Positions 50,461 through 59,395 of a stretch of 64,000 nt of DNA are shown here, in pieces. The position numbers and the translations under genes are program-made. Numbering within the stretch: position 1 is the stretch's first letter; each line of letters begins with the position of its first letter. A model generated the notes under the pieces. It saw only the letters and a list, made by a program, of their open reading frames with translations, did no database searches and was not told the origin of the DNA. Location: assembly GCA_024235715.1 (NCBI GenBank), contig JACKLW010000007.1:328287-392286 (forward strand), read 5' to 3'. Origin of the DNA: Accumulibacter sp. Lineage in GTDB: Bacteria > Pseudomonadota > Gammaproteobacteria > Burkholderiales > Rhodocyclaceae.

Positions 50461-50874
50461 GGTAGTTCTTCCCATCAGGTCTATTGCGCCGCGACCGCAA
50501 CGGTCGCCAGTTGGCTGTCGAGAGCATACGCCACTCGCTTGCCCGCGGGAGCGGTTGGCGGCGGCGCTGCCCGGTGCCGGCATCGCGCGCGGGCTTGTCG
50601 TTGAATTTCCCGGTCCCGCGCTTGTCTGAGCCAGCTGAATGAGCCGGACGGGATGACCTGGCTGTTGGCGTGTCGACGCTTTCCGGGCACGGACTGCGCG
50701 TTCGTGGCGTCGAGTGACGTCGGGATGTTTGGCGGGCAACGGGCCAACCGTGTAGCTTGCCTTGTGCTCGAGCGGACGCCGTAGCGACAGGACTGTGCCG
50801 AGTCTCTGACCTTCAACCCCGGGCAAGCACGGACAGGCATGAACATCTCACTGAGTTCCATCGAGGAGAATCGA
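50461..50874. other. Divergent intergenic region: sugar dehydrogenase / msrB
   Basis: 414 bases between two divergent starts. The plus-strand leader GAGGAG at 50864-50869 belongs to msrB. Promoters for both genes must be here; none is clear enough to mark. Confidence 0.5.
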
Positions 50875-51321
50875 ATGAAGTCTTACAAGAAGTCGGATGC
50901 CGCGATCGCCGCCCTGACGCCGGAGCAGTTTCGGGTCACTCAGCAAGGCGGCACCGAGACACCGGGAACGGGCGAATATCTTGGCAATAGCGAGCCCGGC
51001 ATCTATGTCGATGTCGTCTCGGGCGAGCCCCTGTTCGCGTCGTCGGAAATGTTCGAGTCGGGTTGTGGCTGGCCCAGCTTTGCCAGGCCCATCGAGCACG
51101 CGCACATCACTGAACTGAGGGATGTCAGCCATGGCATGCTGCGAACCGAAGTCCGATCGCTGCATGGCGACAGCCATCTCGGGCATGTGTTTCCGGACGG
51201 TCCAAGGGAGCGCGGCGGTCTGCGCTACTGCATAAACTCTGCTTCGCTGCGCTTCATCCATCGCAATGACATGGAAGCGGCCGGCTATGGCGAGTACCTT
51301 GATCAGGTGGAGGACAGGTAA
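50875..51321 (+). CDS. msrB: Peptide-methionine (R)-S-oxide reductase MsrB
   Basis: 148 residues from the ATG at 50875 with GAGGAG upstream. The family motifs are [40 protein letters not shown] and the catalytic Cys in [12 protein letters not shown]. The two CxxC pairs that bind zinc in most MsrB are missing, so this is the zinc-free type. The stop overlaps the msrA start (TAATG). Confidence 0.95.
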   Translation: MKSYKKSDAAIAALTPEQFRVTQQGGTETPGTGEYLGNSEPGIYVDVVSGEPLFASSEMFESGCGWPSFARPIEHAHITELRDVSHGMLRTEVRSLHGDSHLGHVFPDGPRERGGLRYCINSASLRFIHRNDMEAAGYGEYLDQVEDR

Positions 51322-51824
51322 TGGCAAAGGAACGCGCAGTTCTGGCGGGCGGCTGCTTCTGGGGCATGCAGGATCTGATTCGCAAATTGCCGGGGGTCGA
51401 GGCGACCAGGGTCGGTTACACCGGCGGCGATGTTCCCAACGCCACCTACCGCAACCACGGCACGCATGCGGAAGGCATCGAGATCCTGTTTGACCCGGAC
51501 AGGATCTCGTATCGCCGCATCCTGGAATTCTTCTTCCAGATTCACGACCCGACGACCCCCAACCGGCAAGGCAATGACCGGGGTTTATCCTATCGCTCGG
51601 CCATCTACCACGTTGACGAGGCGCAGAAGCAGGTCGCGCTTGACACCATCGCCGACGTCAATGCCTCGGGCCTTTGGCCGGGCAGGGTGGTAACCGAAGT
51701 CGCACCCGCAGGCGATTTTTGGGAGGCGGAGTCCGAGCATCAGGATTATCTCGAGCGCCTTCCCAACGGCTACACCTGTCATTACGCGCGTTCGGACTGG
51801 GTACTGCCACGGCGCGCACCCTAA
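51321..51824 (+). CDS. msrA: Peptide-methionine (S)-S-oxide reductase MsrA
   Basis: 167 residues. The catalytic Cys is in [18 protein letters not shown] (about residue 12), with [21 protein letters not shown] and [19 protein letters not shown] typical of MsrA. It is translationally coupled to msrB. The pair repairs both diastereomers of methionine sulfoxide in the cytosol. Confidence 0.96.
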   Translation: MAKERAVLAGGCFWGMQDLIRKLPGVEATRVGYTGGDVPNATYRNHGTHAEGIEILFDPDRISYRRILEFFFQIHDPTTPNRQGNDRGLSYRSAIYHVDEAQKQVALDTIADVNASGLWPGRVVTEVAPAGDFWEAESEHQDYLERLPNGYTCHYARSDWVLPRRAP

Positions 51825-52218
51825 TGTGGACTTTCTCCAAGCCGCGCTCGGAGCGCGTATGACGCCAAACACTTGACGCGAACTTCGGCGGGTCCCTTCG
51901 ACAGCTGCGCTGCGCGCCGCTCGTACCCTTCCCGCGAGTGATGCCCGGGGCGTAACCGGTTACCTGTCTCCGGGCATCGAAGGACGATCGCAAGCGCGGC
52001 GGGCGACCATCTGTGAATCGTCCGCGACCTGCAAGGCCTGGTACTCGCGCTGCGCGCCTGCGCGACCACGATTAGCGTTAAAATGTCTGCCGGACAAACA
52101 ATACATCTGCCTGCCGGCGCTGGATTGCGCAAGAAAAGGGTTGCCCGGTTCGTGTACGTGGCGACAGCATTTTCTCCAGTTCGCTCGGTAGCGCATCTCT
52201 GTTGAGGTGGTGGCGAGC
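51825..52218. other. Intergenic region msrA / methyltransferase
   Basis: 394 bases. Contains a nested inverted repeat (separate entry) about 115 bases after msrA. A GAGGTGG leader near 52204 belongs to the methyltransferase. Nothing else recognised. Confidence 0.55.
51940..51978. repeat. Nested inverted repeat downstream of msrA
   Basis: Outer arms GATGCCCGG (51940-51948) and CCGGGCATC (51970-51978) enclose a perfect 12-base palindrome GTAACCGGTTAC (51952-51963). It could form a cruciform or a branched RNA. No T-run follows, so it is not a standard terminator; it may belong to a dispersed repeat family. Confidence 0.5.
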
Positions 52219-52860
52219 ATGGGCGATACTCCCGCGGTGACCTACCGCGCGAAGACCAATTACACCGAGGAAAAGGCCCGCGGTTATGCCGACCGTGAGG
52301 CGCGGCGCAACGTTCCCGAGTTGAAGCTGGTCGAGCGCGCATTCCAGTTCATCCCGCGCGGCCGCGTTCTGGATGTGCCCTGCGGAGGTGGCCGGGTAAC
52401 GGTGCTGCTTGGCAAGCTCGGCTACGAAATGAGCGCAGCCGACTACTCGGAGCCCATGCGCCAGATTACCCGCGAGACCACCGCGGCAAACGGGCTGAAC
52501 GTGCCAGTCTTCAAGGAGGACATCGAGAACCTCTCACAGGCCGACCGGAGTTTTGATGCGATCGTCTGTTTCCGTTTTTTCCACCATCTACCCAACGAGG
52601 AGTTGCGCCGCAAGGTCGTGGGCGAACTCTGCCGCGTGGCGCGCCGGCACGTGGCGATGTCCTATTTCAACCCGAAAACCCTGCGCGCGCTGGAACAGAA
52701 GCTGCGTCGTTTGCGCGGCAGGAAGCTGTCGGTCTTCAATACGCCGCTGGCGGAGGTCACGGCTTATTTTGAGGTCAACGGTTTCGAACTGGCCAGGAAC
52801 TTTCGGCTCGACGCCATCAACAACCTTCACCTGGCGGTCTTCGAGCGCGTGCCGGATTGA
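52219..52860 (+). CDS. Class I SAM-dependent methyltransferase
   Basis: 213 residues from the ATG at 52219; a GTG at 52207 is an alternative. SAM motif I is RGRVLDVPCGGGRVTVLLGKLG, followed by MSAADYSEPMRQITRE and FDAIVCFRFFHHLPNEELRRKV, typical of the Methyltransf_11/25 group. The substrate is unknown. It heads a run of three plus-strand genes with two lipopolysaccharide-kinase-like proteins, suggesting a cell-envelope substrate. Confidence 0.88.
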   Translation: MGDTPAVTYRAKTNYTEEKARGYADREARRNVPELKLVERAFQFIPRGRVLDVPCGGGRVTVLLGKLGYEMSAADYSEPMRQITRETTAANGLNVPVFKEDIENLSQADRSFDAIVCFRFFHHLPNEELRRKVVGELCRVARRHVAMSYFNPKTLRALEQKLRRLRGRKLSVFNTPLAEVTAYFEVNGFELARNFRLDAINNLHLAVFERVPD

Positions 52861-52881
52861 GCCGATAGCGCCTTTGCCTTC

Positions 52882-53769
52882 ATGACCATGCTTAGTCGCG
52901 AGCGCATGCACTTCGCGCCGGGCTGGGAGGCCCGGCTTCGCGCCGTCGGCCTGAACACCTTCGAAGCTGCGTTTCTGTGCAAGCGGGGGACGCTCGTTCG
53001 CCGTAGCGGTAGCAGTGAGGTGCGGCGAATCGAACTCGAGGGTGACGGCGAGGCTGAACCCCGCGTGTTGTTCCTCAAGAAATACTGGGTGGCGCGCCGC
53101 GCGCAACTGCGCAGCCGCGTGTTTCGAGGGACGCTGTTCGGCGCTTCGAAAGTGCGTCGGGAATTCTCCAATCTGCTGCTGCTGAACGCATGGCAGCGGA
53201 GCGAGGCTGCACCGGTGGCTTTCGGCGAGGAGCGTCGCGCCGGCTGGTTGTGGCGCTCGTTTCTGATCACCACCGGCATCGCAGGCGCGATGGCGGTAGA
53301 TGCCTTCATACGGGACGTGCTGCCGCACCTGCCCGCAGCCGCACGACGCTCAAGTCGGCGCGAGTTGCTGCAGCAGGTGGCCGGGCTGACGCGCGAGATG
53401 CATGCGCGACAGTTCACGCATGGCGATCTTTACTGGCGCAACATGATCATCGCGGAGGATGATCTGGCGCGTATCTCGCTCATCGACATGCCGCGCGGAC
53501 GGCGACATGCGCAGGTACTTAGCGTGGCGGCGCGGGCGCGGGATCTTGCCGCGCTGGATGCGCCCGCAACAGGGTTTTTCCGGCGTACCGAGCGGTTGCG
53601 GTTCCTGCTCGAATACCGGCAGACCCGGTGCCTGGATGCGAGCGGCAAGGAATTGATCCGGCAGGTGCTCAAGCTGGCCGCACCGATGCGCCGCAGGCAG
53701 CTCGATCACGTGGGTGTCGAGGCCGCCGAACACACTGGAGGAAGCACAGCGGAAACCGCGCTCTGTTGA
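52882..53769 (+). CDS. Lipopolysaccharide kinase-like (InaA/WaaP/Kdo kinase) protein 1
   Basis: 295 residues. A eukaryotic-like kinase fold of the LPS-kinase family: FLKKYW (beta-3 lysine), REFSNLLLLNAWQRSEA (helix C), catalytic loop FTHGDLYWRNMII and the metal Asp in ISLIDMPRGRRH. Such kinases phosphorylate heptose or Kdo in the LPS inner core. It overlaps or abuts the second kinase gene. Confidence 0.87.
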   Translation: MTMLSRERMHFAPGWEARLRAVGLNTFEAAFLCKRGTLVRRSGSSEVRRIELEGDGEAEPRVLFLKKYWVARRAQLRSRVFRGTLFGASKVRREFSNLLLLNAWQRSEAAPVAFGEERRAGWLWRSFLITTGIAGAMAVDAFIRDVLPHLPAAARRSSRRELLQQVAGLTREMHARQFTHGDLYWRNMIIAEDDLARISLIDMPRGRRHAQVLSVAARARDLAALDAPATGFFRRTERLRFLLEYRQTRCLDASGKELIRQVLKLAAPMRRRQLDHVGVEAAEHTGGSTAETALC

Positions 53770-53773
53770 AGAG

Positions 53774-54535
53774 ATGATTGACTGGCTCCAGAATCCGGAC
53801 TACGCCCAGGGTGAAGCGGCTACCCTTTTCGGCGACATTGATCGCGTTTTTTCCCTAACGGGTGAGCTGATCACCCAGGATTCTCTGAGCTGCATGCTGC
53901 GCGTCACAGTGGGCAGCCAACGCTACTACGTCAAACGCTACAGTGGTAGCGGCAAGAACCACAGACGCCGCTGGTTTGGCCTGCGCCGCTGGTTTGGATC
54001 ACCGCGGGTGCGCGCCGAATGGCAGAACCTCCTGGCATTCCGTAGCTGGGGAATTCCGACGGCGACGCTGGTTGCCTACGGCCTCGAGCGACGCGGTGGT
54101 GCTTTCACGCGTGGAGCGGTGGTGACCGCGGAAATTCCCGACAGCATGGATTTGGCACAAATCAACTACGTCAACGACCCACGACTATCCGATCGCCGCT
54201 GGGTTGCCCGGGTTTCCGGAAAGGTTGCCGACATCGCGCGAACGTTGCACGCCGCCCGCTTTGCCCACAACGATCTGAAATGGCGCAACCTTCTGGTCGA
54301 TGGCGAGGCAACGGTCTATCTGATTGATTGTCCCAGCGGTGGCTATTATCGCGGCGCGTTTCTCGATTACCGGATCATCAAGGATCTCGCCTGTCTCGAC
54401 ATTCGGGCCAGGCAGCGACTGTCGCGCAGCCAACGACTACGCTTCTATCTGGATTACGCGCAGAGGTCTCGGCTGACTGACGAGGATCGCAAGCGCATTC
54501 GGAAGATCGTCCGTTTCTTCGACGGCCGCCGCTAG
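53774..54535 (+). CDS. Lipopolysaccharide kinase-like (InaA/WaaP) protein 2
   Basis: 253 residues from the ATG at 53774, five bases after the first kinase stop; a GTG at 53714 would add 20 residues and overlap the upstream gene. Kinase motifs are YYVKRYSGSGK (lysine), AEWQNLLAFRSWGIPTA, catalytic loop FAHNDLKWRNLLVDG and VYLIDCPSGG. It shares the fold but little direct sequence with kinase 1, so they are not recent duplicates. The pair may phosphorylate two positions of the same core sugar. Confidence 0.87.
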   Translation: MIDWLQNPDYAQGEAATLFGDIDRVFSLTGELITQDSLSCMLRVTVGSQRYYVKRYSGSGKNHRRRWFGLRRWFGSPRVRAEWQNLLAFRSWGIPTATLVAYGLERRGGAFTRGAVVTAEIPDSMDLAQINYVNDPRLSDRRWVARVSGKVADIARTLHAARFAHNDLKWRNLLVDGEATVYLIDCPSGGYYRGAFLDYRIIKDLACLDIRARQRLSRSQRLRFYLDYAQRSRLTDEDRKRIRKIVRFFDGRR

Positions 54536-54825
54536 CACACTGAGGCGGCGACGTGCTCACGGCTTCGGTCGAGCGCTTGGGGGCTCGCTTGCCGCGAAGA
54601 CCGCTTGCTGGCCAGTTCGCTGGCCGAGCTGCGCGGGCCAGCGCCCCTGGCATCCTGGCCGGAAGGAAATCGACGACCATTTTCGCTTACACTATTGTCG
54701 TGTCGCTGGACTCTCGCGGCTGCTGAAGCAAGAGCGCGAAAGGCAACAGAGATTCGCGACCCGGGACAGTGCCTGTTCTTGCGTTTTCGGCGGGTTTCAT
54801 CGTCGTATTTTCTCTGGAGATTGCC

Positions 54826-55011
54826 ATGTCGTCGTGGGGCTGTCCGCATGAAATCAATGGTCTGTGCAGCAAGGTGAACAACCTGGTCTGCAATCCGGGC
54901 ATGAAGGGCTGCGAACTGGCCGGTCGCTACTTCTTTGTCGGCAGCGAGGACAAGAACAAGCGGCTGCAGGAAAAGCAGGCGCGGGCGGCAAGCGAGCGGC
55001 AGACGAAATAG
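54826..55011 (+). CDS. Small Cys-rich hypothetical protein
   Basis: 61 residues from the ATG at 54826, preceded by TCTGGAGA. Four cysteines are evenly placed (WGCPHEINGLCSKVNNLVCNPGMKGCELAG: Cys5, 12, 19 and 26), then a charged helical tail (DKNKRLQEKQARAASERQTK). The spacing C-x6-C-x6-C-x6-C would suit a structural metal site. I do not know a named family. Isolated gene. Confidence 0.7.
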   Translation: MSSWGCPHEINGLCSKVNNLVCNPGMKGCELAGRYFFVGSEDKNKRLQEKQARAASERQTK

Positions 55012-55339
55012 CCTGCCAATACCCTGTGCATGGTCGGCGAATCCCTGTCCTGATTGCCGGGCTGCCGAGCGTGAATCCCGGCGCCCGGCCAATCGCTCAG
55101 GCGGAAGGGGCTGAACGCCGCGACATTGAACAGACGGGTTGCGGCTCGTGCTCCAGGCGCCGCCGGGAGTCTGCCCTGAGCACGGTATCGGCAGCCAATT
55201 CAGGAATAGCCGCGACCTCGAACTGGCGGTTCGTGTATTCTCGAGTAAGGCGGTAACGAGGCCGACGCGGAACCATTGGCGCAGCGCGAGCTTGGTAATG
55301 GGCTCTCGGATGCACTCCATCACACCCCGAGCATCGAGC
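55012..55339. other. Intergenic region before the antiporter gene
   Basis: 328 bases. The antiporter frame is open upstream to 55139 but that part is not family-like. No operator or hairpin recognised. Confidence 0.5.
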
Positions 55340-57169
55340 ATGGAAAACGCGCCTGACTGGCTGGTCAACAGCTTCATCTACCTGAGTGCGGCGGTCATCG
55401 CCGTGCCGCTGAGCAAGGCGCTCGGGCTTGGCGCGATCATCGGCTATCTGGCGGCGGGCATCGTCATCGGACCCTGGGGCCTGGCCCTGGTCGCGAACGT
55501 CGAGGACATTCTCCATTTCGCCGAGTTCGGTGTCGTACTGATGCTTTTTCTGGTCGGCCTCGAACTGGACCCCAAGCGGCTGTGGAGCATGCGGCGTCCG
55601 ATCTTCGGCTGGGGTGGCGCGCAGGTTCTCGGCTGCGCGGCTGCGTTGGCAGGGCTGGCGATGCTGAGCGGCGTGCCCTGGCGCGTCGCTCTCGTGGCAG
55701 CGCTTGGCCTGGCGCTCTCCAGTACGGCGATTGCCCTGCAGGTGATGGGCGAGCGCAATCTGATGCCGACCTCCAGCGGGCGGTCGGCCTTCGCCATTCT
55801 GCTGTTCCAGGATGTCGCGGCGATCCCGATCCTGGCCCTGCTGCCATTGCTGGCGACCGGCGTCGCCGGCGAAGTTCCCGGGGGACAGGTCAACCACGGA
55901 CTGGAAGCCGCCAGGATTGTCGGCGTGGTTGCGGCGATCGTGCTTGGCGGGCGCCTGCTGCTGCGCCCGCTGCTGCGCTGGATCGCGCGCTCGCGCACGC
56001 CGGAGATCTTCACCGCCGCGTCGCTGTTGCTGGTGGTGGGCATTGCCGGCTTGATGCAGCAGGTGGGACTGTCGATGGCGCTGGGCGCCTTTCTGGCCGG
56101 CGTGCTCCTGGCCGAAAGCGAATACCGGCGTGCGCTGGAAACCGACATCGAACCATTCAAGGGTCTGCTGCTGGGCCTGTTCTTCATCGCCGTGGGGATG
56201 AGCATCGACTTTGGCGTGCTGCTTGCCTCACCGTTGCAGATGGCCGCCATCGTCGCCGGCTTCCTGGGGTTGAAGATCGTGGTCATCCATGCCCTGGCCT
56301 GGCAGATGGACGTGCCTTTCCAGGACCGGCCGGTGTTTACATTGCTGCTCGCGCAGGGTGGCGAGTTCGCGTTCGTGGTCTTTCAGGCAGCGGTTGGCGC
56401 GCGCGTCTTGGCGCCGGAAGTGGCCTCCCTGCTGATCGGCGCCGTGGCGGTATCGATGCTGCTGTCGCCGCTGTTGCTGGTGGCCGTCGACAAGTGGCTT
56501 CTGCCGCGTTACGCCAGCCGCCGCCAGGTCGTTCTGGACGAGATCTCGGAACTCCAGGACGCGCCGATCCTGGTTGCCGGTTTCGGGCGTTACGGGCAGA
56601 TCGTCTCCCGCGTGATGCTCGCCGAGGGGATCGCGTGCACGATTCTCGACCACGACGCAGAAATGGTCGAGGCCGCGCGCAGCTTCGGCTATCGGGTCTT
56701 CTACGGCGATGCCTCGCGGCTCGACCTGTTGCGCACGGCCGGGGCGGCCAGTGCGCGGGTGCTGGTGCTGGCGGTCGACGACGTCGAACAGTCGCTGAAG
56801 ATCGTCGACCTGGTGCACGAACATTTCCCGCGTCTGGAAATCGTCGCGCGGGCGCGCGACGTGACCCACTGGAACCAGTTGCGCGACCATCGGGTGATGC
56901 GCGTCCAGCGCGAGCTGTTCGAATCGAGCCTGTGCACTGCGCGCAGCGTGCTGGAGTTGCTGGGCCACTCGGCCGATGACGCACTGGTCACGACGACGCG
57001 TTTTCGCGCCCATAATCTGGAACTGTTCGAACGTCTGCATCCCCACTACCAGGACCGCGACAGGATGATTGCCGTCGTCAAGCAGGGGCGCCAGCAGCTG
57101 GAGGAACAGATGGCGCAGGAGCGGATCGAGCGGGCCGCGCGCCGACGACAGGAGGAGCCGCCGGCATGA
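55340..57169 (+). CDS. CPA2-family monovalent cation:proton antiporter (KefB/KefC-like)
   Basis: 609 residues from the ATG at 55340. About 12 membrane helices (residues 10-390) with GLGAIIGYLAAGIVIGPWGL, FLVGLELDPKRLW, GLALSSTAIALQVMGER, LLFQDVAAIPILALLPLL. An RCK/TrkA-N domain follows at about 410-530, with the dinucleotide loop VAGFGRYGQIVSRVMLAEG. Kef systems are closed by glutathione and opened by its adducts during electrophile stress; a specific glutathione site was not verified here. No KefF/KefG flavoprotein is adjacent. Confidence 0.92.
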   Translation: MENAPDWLVNSFIYLSAAVIAVPLSKALGLGAIIGYLAAGIVIGPWGLALVANVEDILHFAEFGVVLMLFLVGLELDPKRLWSMRRPIFGWGGAQVLGCAAALAGLAMLSGVPWRVALVAALGLALSSTAIALQVMGERNLMPTSSGRSAFAILLFQDVAAIPILALLPLLATGVAGEVPGGQVNHGLEAARIVGVVAAIVLGGRLLLRPLLRWIARSRTPEIFTAASLLLVVGIAGLMQQVGLSMALGAFLAGVLLAESEYRRALETDIEPFKGLLLGLFFIAVGMSIDFGVLLASPLQMAAIVAGFLGLKIVVIHALAWQMDVPFQDRPVFTLLLAQGGEFAFVVFQAAVGARVLAPEVASLLIGAVAVSMLLSPLLLVAVDKWLLPRYASRRQVVLDEISELQDAPILVAGFGRYGQIVSRVMLAEGIACTILDHDAEMVEAARSFGYRVFYGDASRLDLLRTAGAASARVLVLAVDDVEQSLKIVDLVHEHFPRLEIVARARDVTHWNQLRDHRVMRVQRELFESSLCTARSVLELLGHSADDALVTTTRFRAHNLELFERLHPHYQDRDRMIAVVKQGRQQLEEQMAQERIERAARRRQEEPPA

Positions 57170-57336
57170 CTCGCGGCCTTCATTTGGCGTATGCTCGACA
57201 GGGCGCCGCCGCCGACGCCCTCTCGGCCGTGGCCCGTGGTCATGGTGGCGACGTTTCCGCGAGGCCGCAGGAGCAGGTGCAGTGACTCCGACATGCTGGC
57301 GTGATCGCCGGCCCTGAACCGCGAAGGAGAAGACCA

Positions 57337-57945
57337 GTGAAGATGAAGAGCGCGAAGACCATATCCCGCAATCCCGTTGCCCGGGCGGTGGTTTCGGCCG
57401 GCCTGATGGCGGCAGCTCTCGGCAGCCCCTTGCCTGCCGCGGCAGCCTGCAGTCCGTGCGCAGCACGTAGCCGGAGCGGCCGGGTAGCCAATCCCTGCGC
57501 TGCGAAGAACCCGTGCGCCACAAAAAATCCTTGTACGGCCAGGGCCCCGTGCGCCGCCAGGGCGCTGACCCGTCCCGCCAACTACCAGCCGTACGTGGGC
57601 GACAAGGCCGAGCTGATCAAGGCTGGCGAAGCCCTGTTCAAGGACACCAGGTTGTCCACCAACGGCATGTCCTGCAATACCTGTCATCAGAACTACGGCG
57701 CGTTTCAGGCTTCGTTCGCCGAGCCGTATCCGCACGCAGTGCGCATGGCAACGAGCGCCGGTATCAGCCAGGTGCACCTCGACGAGTTCGTCCAGTTCTG
57801 CGTCGTAAACCCGCTGGCGGCGAAGCCCTTGCCCTGGGACTCCAGGGAGCTGGCTGCGCTGACGGCTTATGTTGCCGACTTGCAGAAGGGCTTCAAGCCA
57901 CAGGCGGCGAAAGCCAACCCCTGCGCTGCCAAGGGCGGCTATTGA
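57337..57945 (+). CDS. Periplasmic c-type cytochrome with Asn-Pro-Cys repeats
   Basis: 202 residues from GTG at 57337 (ATG at 57343 also possible), after AAGGAGA. A signal peptide ends near PLPAAAACS. It is followed by a low-complexity run with NPC/APC repeats about every five to seven residues (ANPCAAKNPCATKNPC, residues 51-66). The haem c site is Cys113-Asn-Thr-Cys116-His117 (MSCNTCHQNYG). The C-terminal helix LPWDSRELAALTAYVADLQ fits class I cytochromes, and the protein ends with another NPC unit (ANPCAAKGGY). The repeat could bind metal ions or form a crosslinked tail. Confidence 0.85.
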   Translation: MKMKSAKTISRNPVARAVVSAGLMAAALGSPLPAAAACSPCAARSRSGRVANPCAAKNPCATKNPCTARAPCAARALTRPANYQPYVGDKAELIKAGEALFKDTRLSTNGMSCNTCHQNYGAFQASFAEPYPHAVRMATSAGISQVHLDEFVQFCVVNPLAAKPLPWDSRELAALTAYVADLQKGFKPQAAKANPCAAKGGY

Positions 57946-58033
57946 GCGGCGAGCGCGCCGTCGCGTGCGCGCCTGAACGCGGCGGCTGGCGACCTTCCCT
58001 GTCGCCGCCATTCCTCTCCTGCGCCTTGCCGGC

Positions 58034-58747
58034 ATGAAGCTCGCGCCCGGTCTCGACAGCCTGAGTCCTGAAGGCCGGGCCTCGATGCTTGCTGCTGCCC
58101 GAGAGATTCGCGAGTGTTACCGCGTTCTCGAAAAGGGCGGCATCAATCTCGTTGGCGAGGTGCTGCGCGGGCAGGGCGAGTTCGTCGAGCTGGAGCACTA
58201 TCCGCGTGACGACGTCTTCGACAACGAAACGCACGCGCAGTACTACTACCACGCCCATCGCGATGGCGATCTCGAGCATGGCCATTTCCATCTTTTTCTT
58301 CGCGCTGGCGGCATGCCTCCAGGATGCCGTCCGCTCGACTACCCGCAGGCGACAGACGCCTGGCCGGCGGATGACGAGGCACTTGGCCACCTGGTGGCCA
58401 TTTCCATGGATGCCTGGGGTTACCCGATCGGCCTCTTCTGCACCAACCGCTGGGTGACCGCGGAGGCGTGGTATCCGGCCGAACAGATGATCGCCATGCT
58501 CGACCGCTTTGCCATCGACCATGCCTTCCCCAACTGGGCGCTGAATCGCTGGCTGACCGCGATGCTGCGACTCTACCGCCCGCATGTCGAGTGGCTGATT
58601 CGGCAACGCGACGAAGTGGTCGCCGAGTGGCAGGCGAGGCAGCCGACTGCGGACGTCTTCGAGGACCGGCATCTGGAGATCACCGGCTATTTGCCGATCG
58701 ACGTCCAGGCGCTCACCCGGGAGCTCGAGGCGATGGCAGGGGCGTGA
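58034..58747 (+). CDS. Conserved hypothetical protein (DUF6969-like)
   Basis: 237 residues, soluble, 88 bases downstream of the cytochrome gene. Notable are RECYRVLEKGGINLVGEVLRG, a His-rich stretch YYYHAHRDGDLEHGHFHLFLR, and WALNRWLTAMLRLYRPHVEWLI. The His/Glu cluster suggests a metal site. I believe this is the family now called DUF6969, but that is from memory and no function is known. Confidence 0.75.
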   Translation: MKLAPGLDSLSPEGRASMLAAAREIRECYRVLEKGGINLVGEVLRGQGEFVELEHYPRDDVFDNETHAQYYYHAHRDGDLEHGHFHLFLRAGGMPPGCRPLDYPQATDAWPADDEALGHLVAISMDAWGYPIGLFCTNRWVTAEAWYPAEQMIAMLDRFAIDHAFPNWALNRWLTAMLRLYRPHVEWLIRQRDEVVAEWQARQPTADVFEDRHLEITGYLPIDVQALTRELEAMAGA

Positions 58748-59131
58748 AGCCTGCCGCCCCGTGCTCGTCCGTTTCTGACCGCTGTCCCGCAATTGCTGGT
58801 GGCAGGGACGACTTCGTCGGCACGCATCGTGTGAAGGTGCTGGCATTCAGTTGTAAGCATTCGAGATCTCACGCGACCGTTACAGGTGTCCCGGCCCTGT
58901 ATTCAAACGGAACCTCCTGCCGAACCGAGCGGAGACCGGTTTCGGTGCCGCGCGGGGGACGCGATCGTCGCTCGGTCGAGCCTGCGCGTTTTGAAATGAA
59001 GCATAATCGTGGGCTTTCTCGGGGATGCCGGCCGCCTTGCCGCTGGTTTTCACCGCGAACGCCCTGTTGCCATAGTGCGTCTTGCGTGCCAGCGCGGCGC
59101 CTGATTCCTGACGACGTTTCGGAGACCACGC
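58748..59131. other. Intergenic region
   Basis: 384 bases between the DUF6969-like gene and the zinc-finger gene. Only short low-quality frames on both strands; nothing recognised. Confidence 0.5.
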
Positions 59132-59329
59132 ATGTTGACTTGCCGGGAAGTCACCCAACTACTGTCCGAAGGGCAGGACCGCAAATTGACCGTCGCCGAA
59201 CGCTTGCGCTTGCGGATACATCTGGCGATGTGCCAGGGCTGCGCCCGTTTCAGGAAACAAATGGACTTCCTGCATCAGGCCTGCCGGCAGTTTGTCGTCG
59301 GACCGGCAGGTGCGGAGCGTGACGATTAG
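59132..59329 (+). CDS. Small putative zinc-finger (zf-HC2-like) protein
   Basis: 65 residues. The N-terminal MLTCREVTQLLSEGQDRKLT and RIHLAMCQGCARFRKQMDFL give the H-x3-C-x2-C motif of zinc-binding anti-sigma domains. Length and motif match the stand-alone zf-HC2 proteins usually found beside an ECF sigma factor, but no sigma factor gene is adjacent. It could act on a sigma factor elsewhere. Confidence 0.82.
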   Translation: MLTCREVTQLLSEGQDRKLTVAERLRLRIHLAMCQGCARFRKQMDFLHQACRQFVVGPAGAERDD

Positions 59330-59395
59330 TTCCCTGTTCCGCTGCCTTGTTCAGCAGCCCTCCGGCCGCCGAACAGGCCATGGCGCCAGCGACTC

